Positions 1-13,136 of a stretch of DNA of 64,000 nt are shown here, in pieces. The notes under the pieces are model-generated. The model did no database searches, was not told where the DNA came from, and saw nothing but the letters and a program-made list of their open reading frames with translations. The position numbers and the translations under genes are program-made. Source of the stretch: Lithospermum erythrorhizon (Eukaryota > Streptophyta > Magnoliopsida > Boraginales > Boraginaceae); assembly GCA_019722365.1 (NCBI GenBank), contig JADFUC010000964.1, positions 310,001-374,000 of the forward strand, read 5' to 3'. Position 1 is the first letter of the stretch. Every line of letters begins with the position of its first letter.

Positions 1-1560
1 AAATTGAAAAATCCCGTCCTTTACCCTAACATTTGCGCCCGCATCTATCAACCTCCCCTTTCCTAGCTCCATTTGGTAATTTTATTCAAAAAGATTTTAT
101 GATGCAATGAATTCTAGGCGAACACTTTTATATATTTATTTCAAATTTAATTTGGTTTTTGTGGATTTTCAATTTTATGGATTTCATTTTACCTCTTTTA
201 TTTTCTCCAACAAAGATAAACATGAAAGTTTCATACACATTGTTTGAAATAATCCGACCCGGTTTAATTAATTAAAAATCGAGTAGTTGGTAATTCGACG
301 TAATATAATAAAAATGGGATACGGGAACGCAATTGTTATCAAATAGCTTAACTTAGATTATGTGGTAAAATTTAATTGGAAAGTTGATTACAATTTTACG
401 TGGTTTAAGAGAATTATGTTCAAGTAACTAGCCGAACGAGAGGCATTTTTATTAATATATTAATTATAAGACAAAAATAAAAACCAAACCTAACCCAAAA
501 CCACGCTTCTTTTTTTTTCTTATCAAAGAACTCAAAATGTTTCTTTTACTCCCACTTTGATCATCATCCTTTGCTCTAAAATTCCAGAAAAATATACCAA
601 TCTTCTCCTCTCGTCTTCCCCGTCGTTTTAAGGTATGAAAGTCTTCATCTTTTTAAGTTTTTGAGAATTTCAAAAATTAGGATTTAAGAATTTCGAATTT
701 AATAATTAAAAAATTTGTTAAATTATGATCTTTGGCTCCTAGATTGGTGGTTGTCAATGGAAAGAATTGAATTGTTGTTAATTTTAACAATTTATTTTGA
801 AATTTTATATAATTAATTAAAGATTCGATTTTTATGTTAGATATGTTTAGATTTGAGATGTTTATGATTATAGATATAATAATAGAGTTTTTCCGTAAGA
901 ATATATTCACGAAAATAGTTATTTTCGGATTTTAATTAATTTTGTTATAATTTCGATTTTTGGTAGAAAATAGAAATAAATTATAATTTTGACTTTTAAA
1001 ATAAAATCATATTTTTATTGTGTTTATTACTGGATTCCAACCAAATATATAATAATAATCTTGGAATTTTTGGGAAATGTTTACTATTTTTTTTTATTTA
1101 TTAACTAGAATGAAAGATTTTAATAAAAAGGTGAAATTTTTATGATTGTAAATTAGAACTGAATTTTTATATTTTATATGGGGTATGGTTGATTGAAATC
1201 AAATATTAGAATTTTGGACATCGTTTGTTTATTTTGAATTATTGATGAGTAAATGACTAGTTTTGGGGTTAATTGAAATAAATCAGATTTTTATACATAA
1301 AAATATAAACTGACATTTTTATTAAACTATAGTACATTTTACCTATGATAAAAATATTAGAATTTTCTGGACCTATTATGATATTTACTTGATTTTTTAT
1401 AAAGATTTGGCGATTCCCTTTAAATAGCTTAATCACCGATACCACCTTAATAATTACCAACATACATTTAAGTAAGTGAACACCTAAGTTGATTAAATAG
1501 ATGCGAATATAATTAAGGTATGACTCTAAAGTATTGATGGAAAAATGTAATTCATTATAT
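1..1560. other. AT-rich segment without a recognisable gene
   Basis: I see no coding region here. The only structured part is about 490-633, a pyrimidine-rich stretch that reads like a 5' untranslated exon ending in AAG followed by a GTATGA donor at about 632. It is followed by about 900 bp of intron-like AT-rich sequence. No downstream exon can be tied to it, so it may be an abandoned promoter/leader or part of a transposon. The short open frames are low-complexity and not credible. Confidence 0.3.
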
Positions 1561-3130
1561 TATTTTGGTGAAATGACTGGACCCGAGCATTGCTGAAAAT
1601 GAAACAGAAGCTATGCTAAATGGGTACTAGCAATGTGTGATTTATCTCCTTGCAAGTCGGGTTCTTTACATTTGCATGTTGCCCGGATTGTAGATGCTTG
1701 TTATATGTTTTATCGCTTTTATTTGTGTAAAATATGCTAGTAGTTATTATTTATTAAATTATCGTAGACGACATCATGTTAAGGACTAATATATTGTGTT
1801 GGATGATAATCGTGGACGACTTGAAAATGTTCGATTATAACATGTAAGACCGTAAACATGACTCGTGATTTATTGTCAGGAGACGCGGCTGCGGTTAATT
1901 GCATACGCTAAACTCGCTATTGAACTTTCACGGAGTCATGTGCGGTCTCATGTAAGCTGGTCTTGGAATCGTGTTAGGGCCGAAATGTAGTCAAGACAGT
2001 AGAGGGAATGTACGATCCATTACGGATCATCGAGCGTGTACACACGCGCTGGATACTTTATGTTGGCTGATGATCGAGATACTTTATATGTGTGACTCCA
2101 TGGGTCGTTATAGCACATTTAGGCATACGTGACCCTTTGGGTCAAGTATAGCATATGTCGGGTCATTGCATTTGTATGGGCATCATTAAGGGGTAATGTG
2201 CTGGGATGACCGATCGAAAGTGTTTTTCGGTATTTTTGTTGGTGTTGATTTTCGTGGGCATATGTGACCCTTTACCGCTTAAACTGCTTAATCCAATCTT
2301 TATTTTTATATCATCGCTGGGCGAATTCTGCATCCATTTACCAATCCAGTCTAACTCGGCGGCCGACTGGGCGGTCAGTTACATTGTTGGTAGTGATATT
2401 TTAACCGATAAAATTGTCATGTTAAATTAATTAATTAAGTTCCAATTTGATAAGTTATACTTTGGAATTTATTTAATTAAATCATACGGTCTAGTTAAAT
2501 ATTTACATTTGTCGTTTATTACCAAATTATAAATTGTCACATAGAAAATTGGTCCGCGAGAAATGGAATCATAATACATAATTATTTCCTTTAAGTAAAT
2601 ATGTGGAAATAATTAAAGAGCTAGATGATTATATCTTTTAAAGAAATAAAAAGATATAATTTATCGAATAAAATCATATAATTATTCTTTAATCAAGTCG
2701 GAAGAATAATTATCGGGAGGTTCAAGCCGAGCCCAATCGGTGCAGCCGAGACTAATCGAGTCCAGCAAGAAGCCCAATCAAGTCTATAAATGTATATTCA
2801 TTCATTTTAGCTGGGAGTCACTTGCAAGAATACAAAAGGCGTAAGAAGCATAGGCGTGCTCTACAAAACGAGAACTCTACATCAAATTTCAAGTCGCATC
2901 CGAACTTCTTCAAGACTTTGAATCTTCAATCTTCAAAGATTCGAATCTTCAAACATCAAGCATCCAAGTTCAGATCAAGCTATTTCGCCCTCAATTTACA
3001 GTTGTGAATTAGAATTTAGGAATAAATAGAGATTGTACTCAAATCATATCAACAATATTTCTTGCAACCTGCTTATTTTTGTCTTCAATCATCATCTAGA
3101 CTTAAGGAAATTTGTCAAGTTACACACATC
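1560..3130 (+). mobile_element. Unassigned retroelement-like segment with an LTR-like tail
   Basis: This stretch is less AT-rich than its surroundings and has no coding frame. Around 2080-2180 and 2250-2275 it contains reiterated phrases built on GTGACCC and the word gcata. From about 2700 it resembles the downstream half of an LTR: a TATA-like TATAAATG at about 2784, a transcribed-looking purine-rich stretch, and a tail that fades into T-rich sequence at about 3120. No second copy, primer-binding site or coding domain was found, so the class is unknown. Confidence 0.3.
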
Positions 3131-3409
3131 ATTTTCGTTGTTTTTATTTTTTTTTAAATTAGTATTTTGTTGATTTTTAAATTTTGGGGGATTTTCAATT
3201 AAAAATAGCCTATTTTTAATTTTTGGGTCTCAAATAGGGTTTTAATTTCCAGGTTTTGATGATCGACCGTACCGGATAAATATCGTTCCGTCCGACCCAT
3301 TTTTTGGTCCGAAAAGATTATCGGGTATCGAATCCGAAGCAATTCATTTTATCTCATATCATACGAGGCCCGAATCCAAGTAATTCAAAACGCGCGGGAA
3401 AAATGTTAA
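3131..3409. other. Intergenic, with a short CG-rich patch
   Basis: No gene is seen. Bases 3255-3400 form a CG-richer patch with repeated CGGGTATCG-like words, a style common in degenerate plant transposons. Nothing more specific can be supported. Confidence 0.3.
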
Positions 3410-3790
3410 TCCTATTTATACCCCTCCACATGCTTCATTCATCATTTTTCAAGTTTTCCTCTATTCTCTAAGAATACTTGACAATAAACGCCCCATCGTA
3501 GTACGGAGAACTCCGCACTCGAACCGCTCCCATAAACGCCAGAAATAGAATCGTCAGTCTGCAGGCGATGACACTGTGGTACCATCGCCTTAATGCGAAC
3601 ATCCCTAACCGTGGTAGGGTGCGACGAACCCACCTGCTCCTTAACGCTCGCTTCGCCGGGAGAAGCACCATAGCCTTAATGTGCTCGCGTAGCACCCAGA
3701 CGCTGTCGCTCAAGTCAATGACGGCTTCGGCGCGTAGTTGCTGGAGATGAGGAGGAGGTAGCTTGCTGAGATGAAGAGGGAGGAAGTTTC
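3410..3790 (+). promoter_or_regulatory. TATA-containing, GC-rich leader-like segment upstream of the array
   Basis: A TATA-like CTATTTATACC lies at about 3411. It is followed by a pyrimidine-rich leader and then about 300 bp that is clearly more GC-rich than its surroundings. Plus-strand frame 3568-3750 is open but matches nothing I recognise. The arrangement looks like the start of a transcription unit whose body is the modular sequence and tandem array that follow. It could equally be a captured gene fragment inside a transposon. Confidence 0.3.
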
Positions 3791-4267
3791 TGGAGACGGC
3801 GAGGATTTGTGAAGCTGTCGAGGACGAGAGGAGTGAGGTTATCGGGAGATCGTGAGGAGGTCATTGAGACAGTAATGACATCATTGATTGAATAGTATTT
3901 TGTGAGTTTGATTTTAGCTTTGACGGTAAATATTATTGAGTTATAGGTGGTTGCCGAAGCTGATGCGGTGGTTGTCGGAGGTGATGAGCTGGTTTTTGGA
4001 GATGATGAAGTATGATATTGAATGATTTAGTATTGTTTTGTTAATTTTGATATTTGAATTAATGATAACTAACGGTGAGTTTTAGGTGAATGCGGTGGCT
4101 GTTGGAGATGATCAGGTGGCTGATGGAGGTGATACTGTGAGTACGAATAGTACGGAGTATTGTTTTTGTGATTTTGATTTTAGATTTAACGGTGAATATT
4201 GTGGGTTTAAAAATGGCCGGAATGGCTGTATGAGTCGATGATGTGAGTATGATACTCCGTACTACTT
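3790..4267 (+). other. Exon-like modules related to the downstream array
   Basis: Two short in-frame blocks encode Val/Ala/Asp/Gly-rich peptides with recurring GGD and GDD (about 3948-4012 and about 4085-4134). Each is preceded by a TAG-type acceptor and followed by a GTATGA or GTGAGT donor-like sequence. The spacer between them is close in wording to the 500-bp units downstream (GTGAGTTTGAT, GGAGATGATG). I infer that the array arose by amplification of one such module with its flanking intron-like sequence. No protein family is recognised. Confidence 0.35.
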
Positions 4268-7200
4268 TAATTGTAACTTTGTTTGTGAGTTTGATATTTG
4301 CTTTAAATATACCTTGATAGAATTTTAATGTGTGTTTGATATTTGCTTAAAAGAATTATTTGTATGTTTTGGTGGGAACTAATGTGAGAAAACAGAACTA
4401 TACAACAAAACTTTGCAAACAAAGAATACAAAACTCATAATGAATGAAACGATGACAAAACGAGACAAACAATTACAACTAAACTGTGATGGAGTCAATA
4501 AGCATAACGCTTCCTTAAACGTATTCGACCTCTTCCGCTTAAGGCGACGAAAAGAGACTTACGCCTCTGTGATAAAATACCTCACGATCGGGGTTTCACT
4601 AGCATTATGAACCGATCGACGAACCGCCTACGTAGCTTATGTATCAAATTTTGAGAGAAAAGTACGGAAAAGTAGAGAGATGGGAGCCTTTGATTTTGTG
4701 GCTTTGATTGTAACTTTGTTTGTGAGTTTGATATTTGCTTTAAATATTTCTGACGGAGGTGATGTGGGTGTTCTCGGAGATGATGTCAGGTCGGCCGAAT
4801 CAAGATGCGATTATGATATACATTGATAGAATTTATCGTGTGTTTGATATTTGCTTACACAAGAATCTTATTTGTATGTTTTGTAGGGAAATAATAGAGA
4901 AAACGGAACTATACAACAAAAACTTTGCAAACAAATTTTACTACAAAACTCATAATTAAAATGAAACGACATAAACGAGACAAACAATTACAACGAAACC
5001 AGACGGAGTCACGCTTACAACTCTCTTTTCCCAAACGATCACCTCTTTCCTCAAAAGGACAGAGACGACGCTTCCCGTGGATAAAATCTGACTTACTAGA
5101 TCTACTTCATTTAGCACTTAACCGATCGACGAACCGCCACGAAAGCTGAAAGTATCACTTGACGTAAAGCAACGAAAGAGAGACGATTTCGTGATTTTGT
5201 GGCTTTGATTGTAACTTTGTTTGTGAGTTTGATATTCGCTTTTAAATATTTCCACGGAGGCGACGCTGGGTGTTCTCGGAGACGATGCTGTCGGCCGGAA
5301 CCGATGACGTGATTACATATACCTTTGATAGAATTTTATCGTGTGTTTGATATTTGCTAACAAGAATTCATTTGTATGTTTTGTAGGGAACTAATAGGAG
5401 AAATGGAACTATACAACAAAACTTTGCAAACAAGCAATACAAAAAAACTCAATGAATCTAAACGATGACAAACGAGACAAACAATTACAATCAACGACGG
5501 GAGTCAAGTTTACAACACTTTCCTTAAACGTATTCGACCTCTTCCGTCGGGTGCTAAGGACGCTGCAGAGACGACGCTCTTATTAGCCATTCCCACGACG
5601 GCTTCACTAGCACTATGAACCGACGACGAATCCTACGAGCTTCGAAAAGTATCACTTGAGAGAAAAGCAATGGAAAAGAGAGATGGAGCTTCCCGATTTT
5701 GTGGCTTTGATTGTAACTTTGTTTGTGAGTTTGATATTTGCTTTTAAATATTTCGATTTGAGGCGATGTATGCTTCTCGAGATGACATTAAGCATGGCTG
5801 AACTGATGATGTGATTATGATATACCTTTGATAGAATTTTATCGTGTGTTTGATATTTGCTTAACAGTAACTATTTGTATGTTTTGTAGGGAACTAATAG
5901 AGAAAACGGAACTATACAACAAAACTTTGCAAACAAACAATACAAAACTCATACGAAATGAAACGATGACAAAACGGTATTAAACAATTACAATTTAAAC
6001 CGCATTGAGTCACGTTTACAACTAGGGCTTCCAACAAAATACAACCAACCGAACCGAATTCGAACCGAACCGAAAATAACCGAAATTGAGGAACCGATTG
6101 AACCGAATCATTTCGTCGAAAATAAAACTTAAAAATTTCGCTCGTTCTAAGTTTCGAATCATCGTTCGGGAACCGAATCCGAACCGATTGAATTTTTTAA
6201 TTAAAAAAATAAAAATATTATATATATATATATAGCAACCGAAATAACCGGTGAACCGAACCGAAAATAACCGAAACCGAAAACCTAAAAACCGAACTGA
6301 CTCTGAACCGAAAATAACCGAGAATCAACCGAACTCGATCGGAACCGATTTAATCGGAACTGACCGGAATCAACCGTTTCGTTCCATCTCAATCAATCGA
6401 CTGTGCCTGTCTTGCCCAAAAATGTCCAAAACCGAACCGAACCACCCTGATGGAAGCCCTATTTACAACGCTCTTAAACGTATTCGACTCCTCTTCCGCC
6501 GGGTGCTAAGGACGACAGAGACGCATGCCTCAGATAAAATTCACCTCACGATCGGCTTTACTAGCACTATGAACCGACGAATAACCGCCTACGAAGCCGA
6601 GTGCATCACTGAGAGAAAAGAATGGAAAAGGAGAGATGGAGCTTCGATTTTGTGGCTTTGATTGTAACTCTTTGTTTGTGAGTTTGATATTTTCTTTTAA
6701 ATATTTCTCGACGGAGGCGGTACGCTGGTGTTCTTTATATTTACTGCCGCTGGTTTACCGAACCGACGACGTGATTATGATATACTTTGATAGAATTTTA
6801 TCGTGGTGTTTAATATTTGCTTAACAAGAACTATTTGTTTGTTTTCAGAAGAAACTATAAAACGGAATTATATGCAACAAAAACTTTGCAAACAGCATCA
6901 CGTAACTCATACGAAATTTAAACAATGACAAAAACGAGACAAACAATTACAACGAATCCAGACGCCGGAGTCGTTTACAACACTTTCCTTAAAACGTATT
7001 CGGCCTCTTCCGCCGGTGCTAAGGACCTACGTAGACGACGCCTCGTGATAAAACCACTTACGACGGCTTCACTAGCACTATGAACCGATCGTAATTTAAC
7101 CGCCTACGAAGCCGGTGCATCGCTTGGACAAAAGCAATGGAAAGAGAGATGGGAGCTCGGATTTTGTGGCTTTGATTAACTTTGTTTGTGAGTTTGATAT

Positions 7201-10200
7201 TTGCTTTAAATATTTCGACGGAGACAAAGTGGTGTTCTCTGGAGATTTATGTCGCTGTCACTGAACCCATTTACGCGATTATGATATACTTTGATAGAAT
7301 TTTATCGGTGTTTGATATTTGCTTAACAAAGAATCATTTGTATGTTTTGTAGGAACTAATAGAAAAAACGGAACTATACAACAAAACTTTGCAAATAAAC
7401 AATACAAAACTCATACGAAATTTAAACGACACAAAACGACAAAACAATTACAACGAAACCGTACGGAGTCACGTTTACAACTCTTTCCTTAAACGTATTC
7501 ACCTCTTCCTCGGTGCTGCGATCTACGTAGACGCACGCTTCCCGTGATAAAACCACTCCTCACGATCGGGCTTCATTTAGTTCATGAACCGATCGACGAA
7601 CCGCCTACCAGCTTCGAAAAGTATCACTTGGACAGCGAATGGAAAAGCAGTAGACGTGGAGCTCGATTTTGTAGGCTTTGATTGTAACTTTGTTTGTGAG
7701 TTTGATATTTCAAGCGAAATATTTCGACGGAGGCGATGCGGGTGTTCTCGAGATGATGTTGCGTCGGGCCGGAACCGATGACGCCAGATTATGATATACC
7801 TTGATAGAATTTTATCGTGTGTTTGATATTTGCTTAACAAAGAATTATTTGTATGTTTTGTAGGGAACTAATAGAGAAAAATGGAACTATACAACAAAAT
7901 CCTTTGCAAACAAGCAATACAAAAACTCATACGAATGAAACGATGACAAACGAGACAAACAATTACAACGTAAAACCGCATGGAGTCACGCTTACAACGC
8001 TCTTAAAACGTGAGTATTCTAATTCCTCTCTTCCCTGCGCTGGGCGACTATTGCAGACGCACGCTTCCCCGTGATAAAACCACCTCACGACGTAAGGTTT
8101 CCACTAGCACTATGAACCGACGACGAATCAGCCACGAGCTTGAGTATCACTTGGACAGTAAAAGAATGGAAAAGAGATGGAGCTTCTAATTTTGTGGCTT
8201 TGATTGTAACTTTGTTTGTGAGTTTGATATTTTCTTTTTAAATATTTTGATTTGAGGTGATGCAGTTTCGGAGATGATGTTGTGTCGGCTGGAACTGATA
8301 ATGTGATTATGATATACATTTGATAGAATTTTATCGTGTGTTTGATATTCGCTAATAAGAATTCATTTTTGTATGTTTTCAGAGGGGAATTCAATTGAGA
8401 AAACGGAACTATACAACAAAACTTTGCAAACAAACAATACAAAACTCATACGAAATGAAACGATGACAAAATCTAGACAAGTCACGCTACAACGCTTCCT
8501 TAAAACGTATTCACCTCTTCCTGCAAGGCGATCTATTGTGAGACGTACGCCTCTAGGATAAAATTCACCTCAATGACGGCTTCACTAGCACTATGAACCG
8601 ACATCGATTTAACCGCCACGAAATAGTATCACTCGACGTAAAGCAAACGGGAAAAGAGATACGGAGCCTCCCGGATTTCAGGGCTTTGATCGTAACTTTG
8701 TTTGTGAGTTTGATATTTCCTTTTAAATATTTCCGACGGAGGTGATGCGGGTGTTCTCGAGATGATATTGTGTCGGCTGGAATCATGACGCGATTATGAT
8801 ATACCTTTGATAGAATTTTATCGTGTGTTTGATATTTGCTTTAAGAGTAACTATTTGTATGTTTTGTAGGGAACTAATAGAAAAACGGAACTATACAACA
8901 AAAACTTTGCAAACAAACAATACAAAACTCATACGAACGAACGATGACAAACGAGACAAACAAGCAAATAAACCAGACGGAGTCACGCCATAACGCCTCT
9001 TAAACGACGCTCCCACTCCTCTTCCGCTTGCAGCAAGGACGCACGAGATGGCTTCCCAGATAAAATTAGATTCTCACCATCGGCTTCACTAGCACTATGA
9101 ACCGATCGACGAACGCTTCACGAAAGCTTCGAGTATCATTGAGAGAAAAGCACGGAAAAGAGAGACGGGAGTTCTCGGATTTCAGGCTTTGATTTAACTT
9201 TGTTTCGTGAGTTTGATATTTTGCTTTAAATATTTCGACGGAGGTGATGGTGTTTCGAGATGACAAGCCAGGTCGGCCGAACCGACGATGTGATTAAGTG
9301 ATATACCTTGATAGAATTTTTATCATGTGTCTGAGTATTTGCTTAACAAAGAACTATTTGTATGTTTTGTAGGAACTAATAGAAAACGGAACTATACAAC
9401 AAAACTTTGCAAATAAACAATACAAAACTCATACGAAATGAAACGATTACAAAACGAGACAAACAATTACAACGAAACTGCATTTAAGTCACGCTTTTAC
9501 AACGCTTTCCTTAAAACGTATTCGACCTCTTCCGCAGCAAAGACGACAGAGACGCACGCCTCGATAAAATTGACCTCACGACGTGGCTTCACTAGCACCA
9601 TGAACTCCATCACCTAACCGCCACGAAGCCGAGTATCACTTGACAAAGCAATGGAAAAGAGAGACGGAGCTCTCGATTGTGGCTTTGATCAGAACTTTGT
9701 TTCAGAGTTTGATATTTGCTTTAAATATTTCCGACGCGAGCATGGGGCGTTTCGAGGATGATGTTGTCGGCTGAACTGATGATGTGATTATGATATACCT
9801 TGATAGAATTTTATCGCAGTGTTTGATATTTGCTTAATAAAGAATTATTTGTATGTTTTCAGAGGGAACTAATGTAGAAAACGAATCCATGGGCTAAACA
9901 AAACTTTGCAAACAAACAATACAAAACTCATACTAAATGAAACGCATGACAAACGACAAACAATTACAACGAAACCAGATGGAGTCACGCCATACGCTCT
10001 TAAAAACGTATTCGACCTCTTCCGGCCGGTAAGTAAGGATCTATTGCATTTACGCTTCCCAGGATAAAACCACCTCACGATCGGCTTCACTAGCACTATG
10101 AACCGATCGACGAACCGCCTACGAGCTTGAGTATCACTTGGACAGAAAAGCAATGGAAAAGAGAGATGGGAGCTCTCGGATTTTGTGGCTTTGATTGTAA

Positions 10201-10700
10201 CTTGTTTGTGAAATTTGATATTTGCTTTAAATATTTCCACGGAGGCGACGCTGGTGTTCTCGGAGACGATAAGTCAGGTTTGCCGGACCGATGACGTGAT
10301 TATGATATACCTTTGGATAGAATTTTATCGTGTGTTTGATATTTGCTTAACAAGAATTCATTTGTATGTTTTGTAGGAACTAATAGAGAAAAACGAACTA
10401 TACAACAAAACTTTGCAAACAAGCAATACAAAACTCATAATGCAAATGAAACGATGACAAAACGACAAACAATTACAACAAAAACCGACGGAGTCACGCT
10501 TACAACGCCTCCTTAAAACGAGATTCGACCTCTTCCTGGGTACAAGGACGATGTAGACGACGCTTCCCAGATAAACCACCTCACGATCGGGCGCCACTAG
10601 CACTATGAACCGATCACGAACCGCCTAATGAACAGTATCACTTGGACAGTAAAAGAATGAAAAGAGATAGAGTTTTGATTTTGTGAACTGTGTTTTCTTT
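4268..10700 (+). repeat. Tandem array, about 12 units of about 500 bp
   Basis: The anchor AACTTTGTTTGTGAGTTTGA recurs, sometimes with small changes, at about 4274, 4711, 5211, 5715, 6664, 7182, 7686, 8207, 8693, 9197, 9691 and 10198. Spacings are 486-521 bp, apart from a short first unit and one unit enlarged by a 447-bp insertion. A second anchor (ACTATACAACAAAACTTTGCAAAC) gives the same period. Each unit carries, in order, the GTGAGT anchor, a GGAGGCGATG...GGAGATGATG block, ATGATATACCTTGATAGAATTTT, a TTTTGTAGGGAACTAATAG block, and a CG-rich block ending in CTTCACTAGCACTATGAACCG. No frame stays open through a unit. Copies differ mostly by small indels at CG-containing positions. Confidence 0.9.
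6023..6461. mobile_element. Non-autonomous hAT-type element (MITE)
   Basis: The element has perfect 11-bp terminal inverted repeats, TAGGGCTTCCA at 6023-6033 and its reverse complement at 6451-6461. It is flanked by identical 8-bp direct repeats TTTACAAC at 6015-6022 and 6462-6469. An 8-bp target duplication and a TAGGG-type terminus are hallmarks of the hAT superfamily. The 439-bp interior has no transposase; it is rich in AACCGAACCGA words and has a short AT run near 6214-6232. It interrupts one array unit. Removing it and one target copy restores a unit of about 510 bp, so it inserted after the array formed. Confidence 0.9.
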
Positions 10701-11545
10701 TTGATATCTTGTGTCGGATGACGGATCATTCAAAGAATATGTGTAGGTCAAGTAACCAAACGCCTCCTACATTAAGGTGCACTAAACAAATCTTTAACGA
10801 AAGCAAATAAAACGTATGTAACCTATTTGATTTGAATGCCAAATCAAATTGATTTCAAGTTTGAAATGTGCAAAATCAACTCGATCAGAAGCAAAGTTGT
10901 CACATCACCCAACTTTATAAGTTGCCCCCCTTCGAACCGAGACTGTCCGCAGTCCTACACACGCATTACGGCTTCACAATTTCCGAACTCATTTACCTCG
11001 GATTTGCACTTCTACGGGCGCTGCAGACATTTTGAAGATAAAAAGAATAATCACATTACTAAGGCCACAGAGCCTTTACTTATAAAGTGTCACTCTCCCC
11101 ACACTCTCAAGCAACGTGGTACCGCATGATTTTTCAAACGTTATGGTTTGATCCCATCTTTGCGCAAGCTCATCGGGACACAAATGAAATTTAATGGAGA
11201 TCTTGTAATGCTATCCGGTTCCGTAAAGTTAGCTTGTAATTTTACAAAAAATTATACACCCCAAACACGTTTTTAAAACTGCTTTTGAAACAAACCAATT
11301 AAATCGCCCTTTAATTTACGAACAAGATCCATAAAGCACAAATATGATAATAAGATCATCACAAACTTGTAACAACATGTGTAACCAATAATCAAGAATA
11401 TGGTGATTTATTCTCATCATATATTTATCAATTAAATATATGAACAAGAATTAATCAAATACAATTGATAAAAACAACACAAGCATAAAATAAATAATGT
11501 AAAGCAACTTTAATTTGACCTACGATGCCACCGATGTGGAAAACT
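10701..11545 (-). mobile_element. Copia-like internal fragment, minus strand
   Basis: No coding frame is credible. The segment lies downstream (minus-strand sense) of a possible LTR and primer-binding site at about 11520-11545, so it is probably the 5' part of the internal region of a truncated element. The first few tens of bases are the run-out of the 500-bp array. Confidence 0.25.
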
Positions 11546-12525
11546 TATGGATATATGAGTATAAATACAAATCCATGATCCGCAGATCTTAAAGTGCTTA
11601 CTACATATTAAAAAATTACACATAACTACAATATGTAATGACAGAGTACTTACACGTACGAGTAAATCTCCACCAAAATCCACACGCCCAAATTCACGTA
11701 ATTTGACTTCCTTCAGCCTCCTTATTGTAATATCAATCGTATGATACTTCTAGTTGATCCACACCAAGAGAGGTTAACCAAGAACTCCGATTTATGCTAG
11801 TAAACAAGGTTGAACAAAAACTAAAAAACCCTAAGAAAATTCTGGAGAAATCAAGCAAAGGGGGGGCGGTTACTTAGGCTTTGATGATGAAAAATTATTT
11901 TTTTTTTTTTTATATGAAAACCCTAAAGCTTACTTATATGTGGCCAGTTAAAACAAACCCGATAAGCAACCTATTAAGTATTAGCATGACTCGTTAACTC
12001 TATTAGTTCGTTAAGACACTAACGAAGTTAAGTTATCGAGTTGAACTATTTAATTAGCTTAATTAAATAGTATCGAGTCAATATCAATAATCTTTCGCTA
12101 TCGATAACATTGTAATTTCTAACCAATTAAATAACTATTTAATTGACTTTATTTGTTCAATCGATATTCTACATAAAATGAACCCTGTAATTGAGAAATA
12201 CATTTCACCATACGCTTTTGGAATTTCATACAATAAATATAACTCAACGCCACTGTGATGCTGTGACCTTCTAGGCTCGACAGTAAGTTGTATAATAATA
12301 ATAATTGACCAAGTACTATTATTATAACGATCAATGAGTAAGATCTAGCACCGTCATAACCTCTTAAATTATCATAGAATCTACACTAGCATATACAATT
12401 ATTAAGCCGAACACTAAGTTTTGATAATCACATTTAACCCAATCCTCGTAAAATGAATCGATACAATAATTTTAGCAATGGGCATAATAAATGGAATTAA
12501 TTTCATTGATTTCCAACATACAGTA
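11520..12525 (-). mobile_element. Probable copia-type LTR, minus strand
   Basis: Read on the minus strand, the sequence starts TGTTGGAAATCAATG at about 12525, a typical copia LTR opening. It has a TATA-like ACATATAAGTAAGC near 11940 and reaches CCACA at about 11545. There it meets TGGCATCGTAGGTC, a poor but recognisable match to the initiator-methionine tRNA primer-binding site. No second LTR was found in the window, so the element is truncated. The family assignment rests on these motifs only. Confidence 0.4.
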
Positions 12526-13136
12526 GTCTAGGGGCAACCCGACCTCGATTGTGAAATTCTATGTGACACACCGAATAGCTCGGCTGTTTTTCCAATGCGA
12601 AGAAATTAAGCCTCTTTTTTTATAAGCACCCAAGACATGTGCGGCAAAACAACACACCAAACTAGAGTTTCATCAAATCTATACAACACCATTAAATGTT
12701 GCTTAGAGAACTACAGTTTCATCAAATCTATACAATCTCCCACCCACTCAAAAGATTTGGACTATGAAACGCCCTTTTACCCATCTAAGCGGGCAAAAAC
12801 TAAATCCACGCATGGATTGGTACGTATCCGGCAAAACAACACACCGAACATGTAAAATGCACAGTAAACCTTTTTTTAACACATGAATAAGTGCAAAATA
12901 TGCGATCGATTTTGAGTCTTGGATGCATATATTTAGATATACCCATGTAAGTGTAACTCATAACACCCCTAACAGATGAATACGTATAACTCGTAACACC
13001 CCTAACAGATGAATTTCACTTAGGACCAAGCTCTAGCATTTATTATCATAGCTGGCAATCAAGATTGAAGTACACTGGAAATTACATTTCAAGAAGATCC
13101 ACCAAAGACTTTTTGCTGGTCAGAGAATCTTGATTA
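12526..13136. other. Intergenic, with two small duplications
   Basis: No gene is seen. GGCAAAACAACACACC occurs at about 12642 and about 12829, and a unit of about 32 bp containing AACACCCCTAACAGATGAAT is repeated twice at about 12953-13015. Both look like remnants of small repeats or of an LTR fringe. Confidence 0.5.

Noticed and set aside
2206..2430. 74-residue hydrophobic frame with a signal-peptide look
   Set aside because: It sits inside retroelement-like sequence, has no homology that I recognise and no supporting context.
7577..10603. Minus-strand open frames of 60-120 residues in the tandem array
   Set aside because: They recur in related form in several units, share no frame through a unit, and match no family; they are by-products of the repeat.
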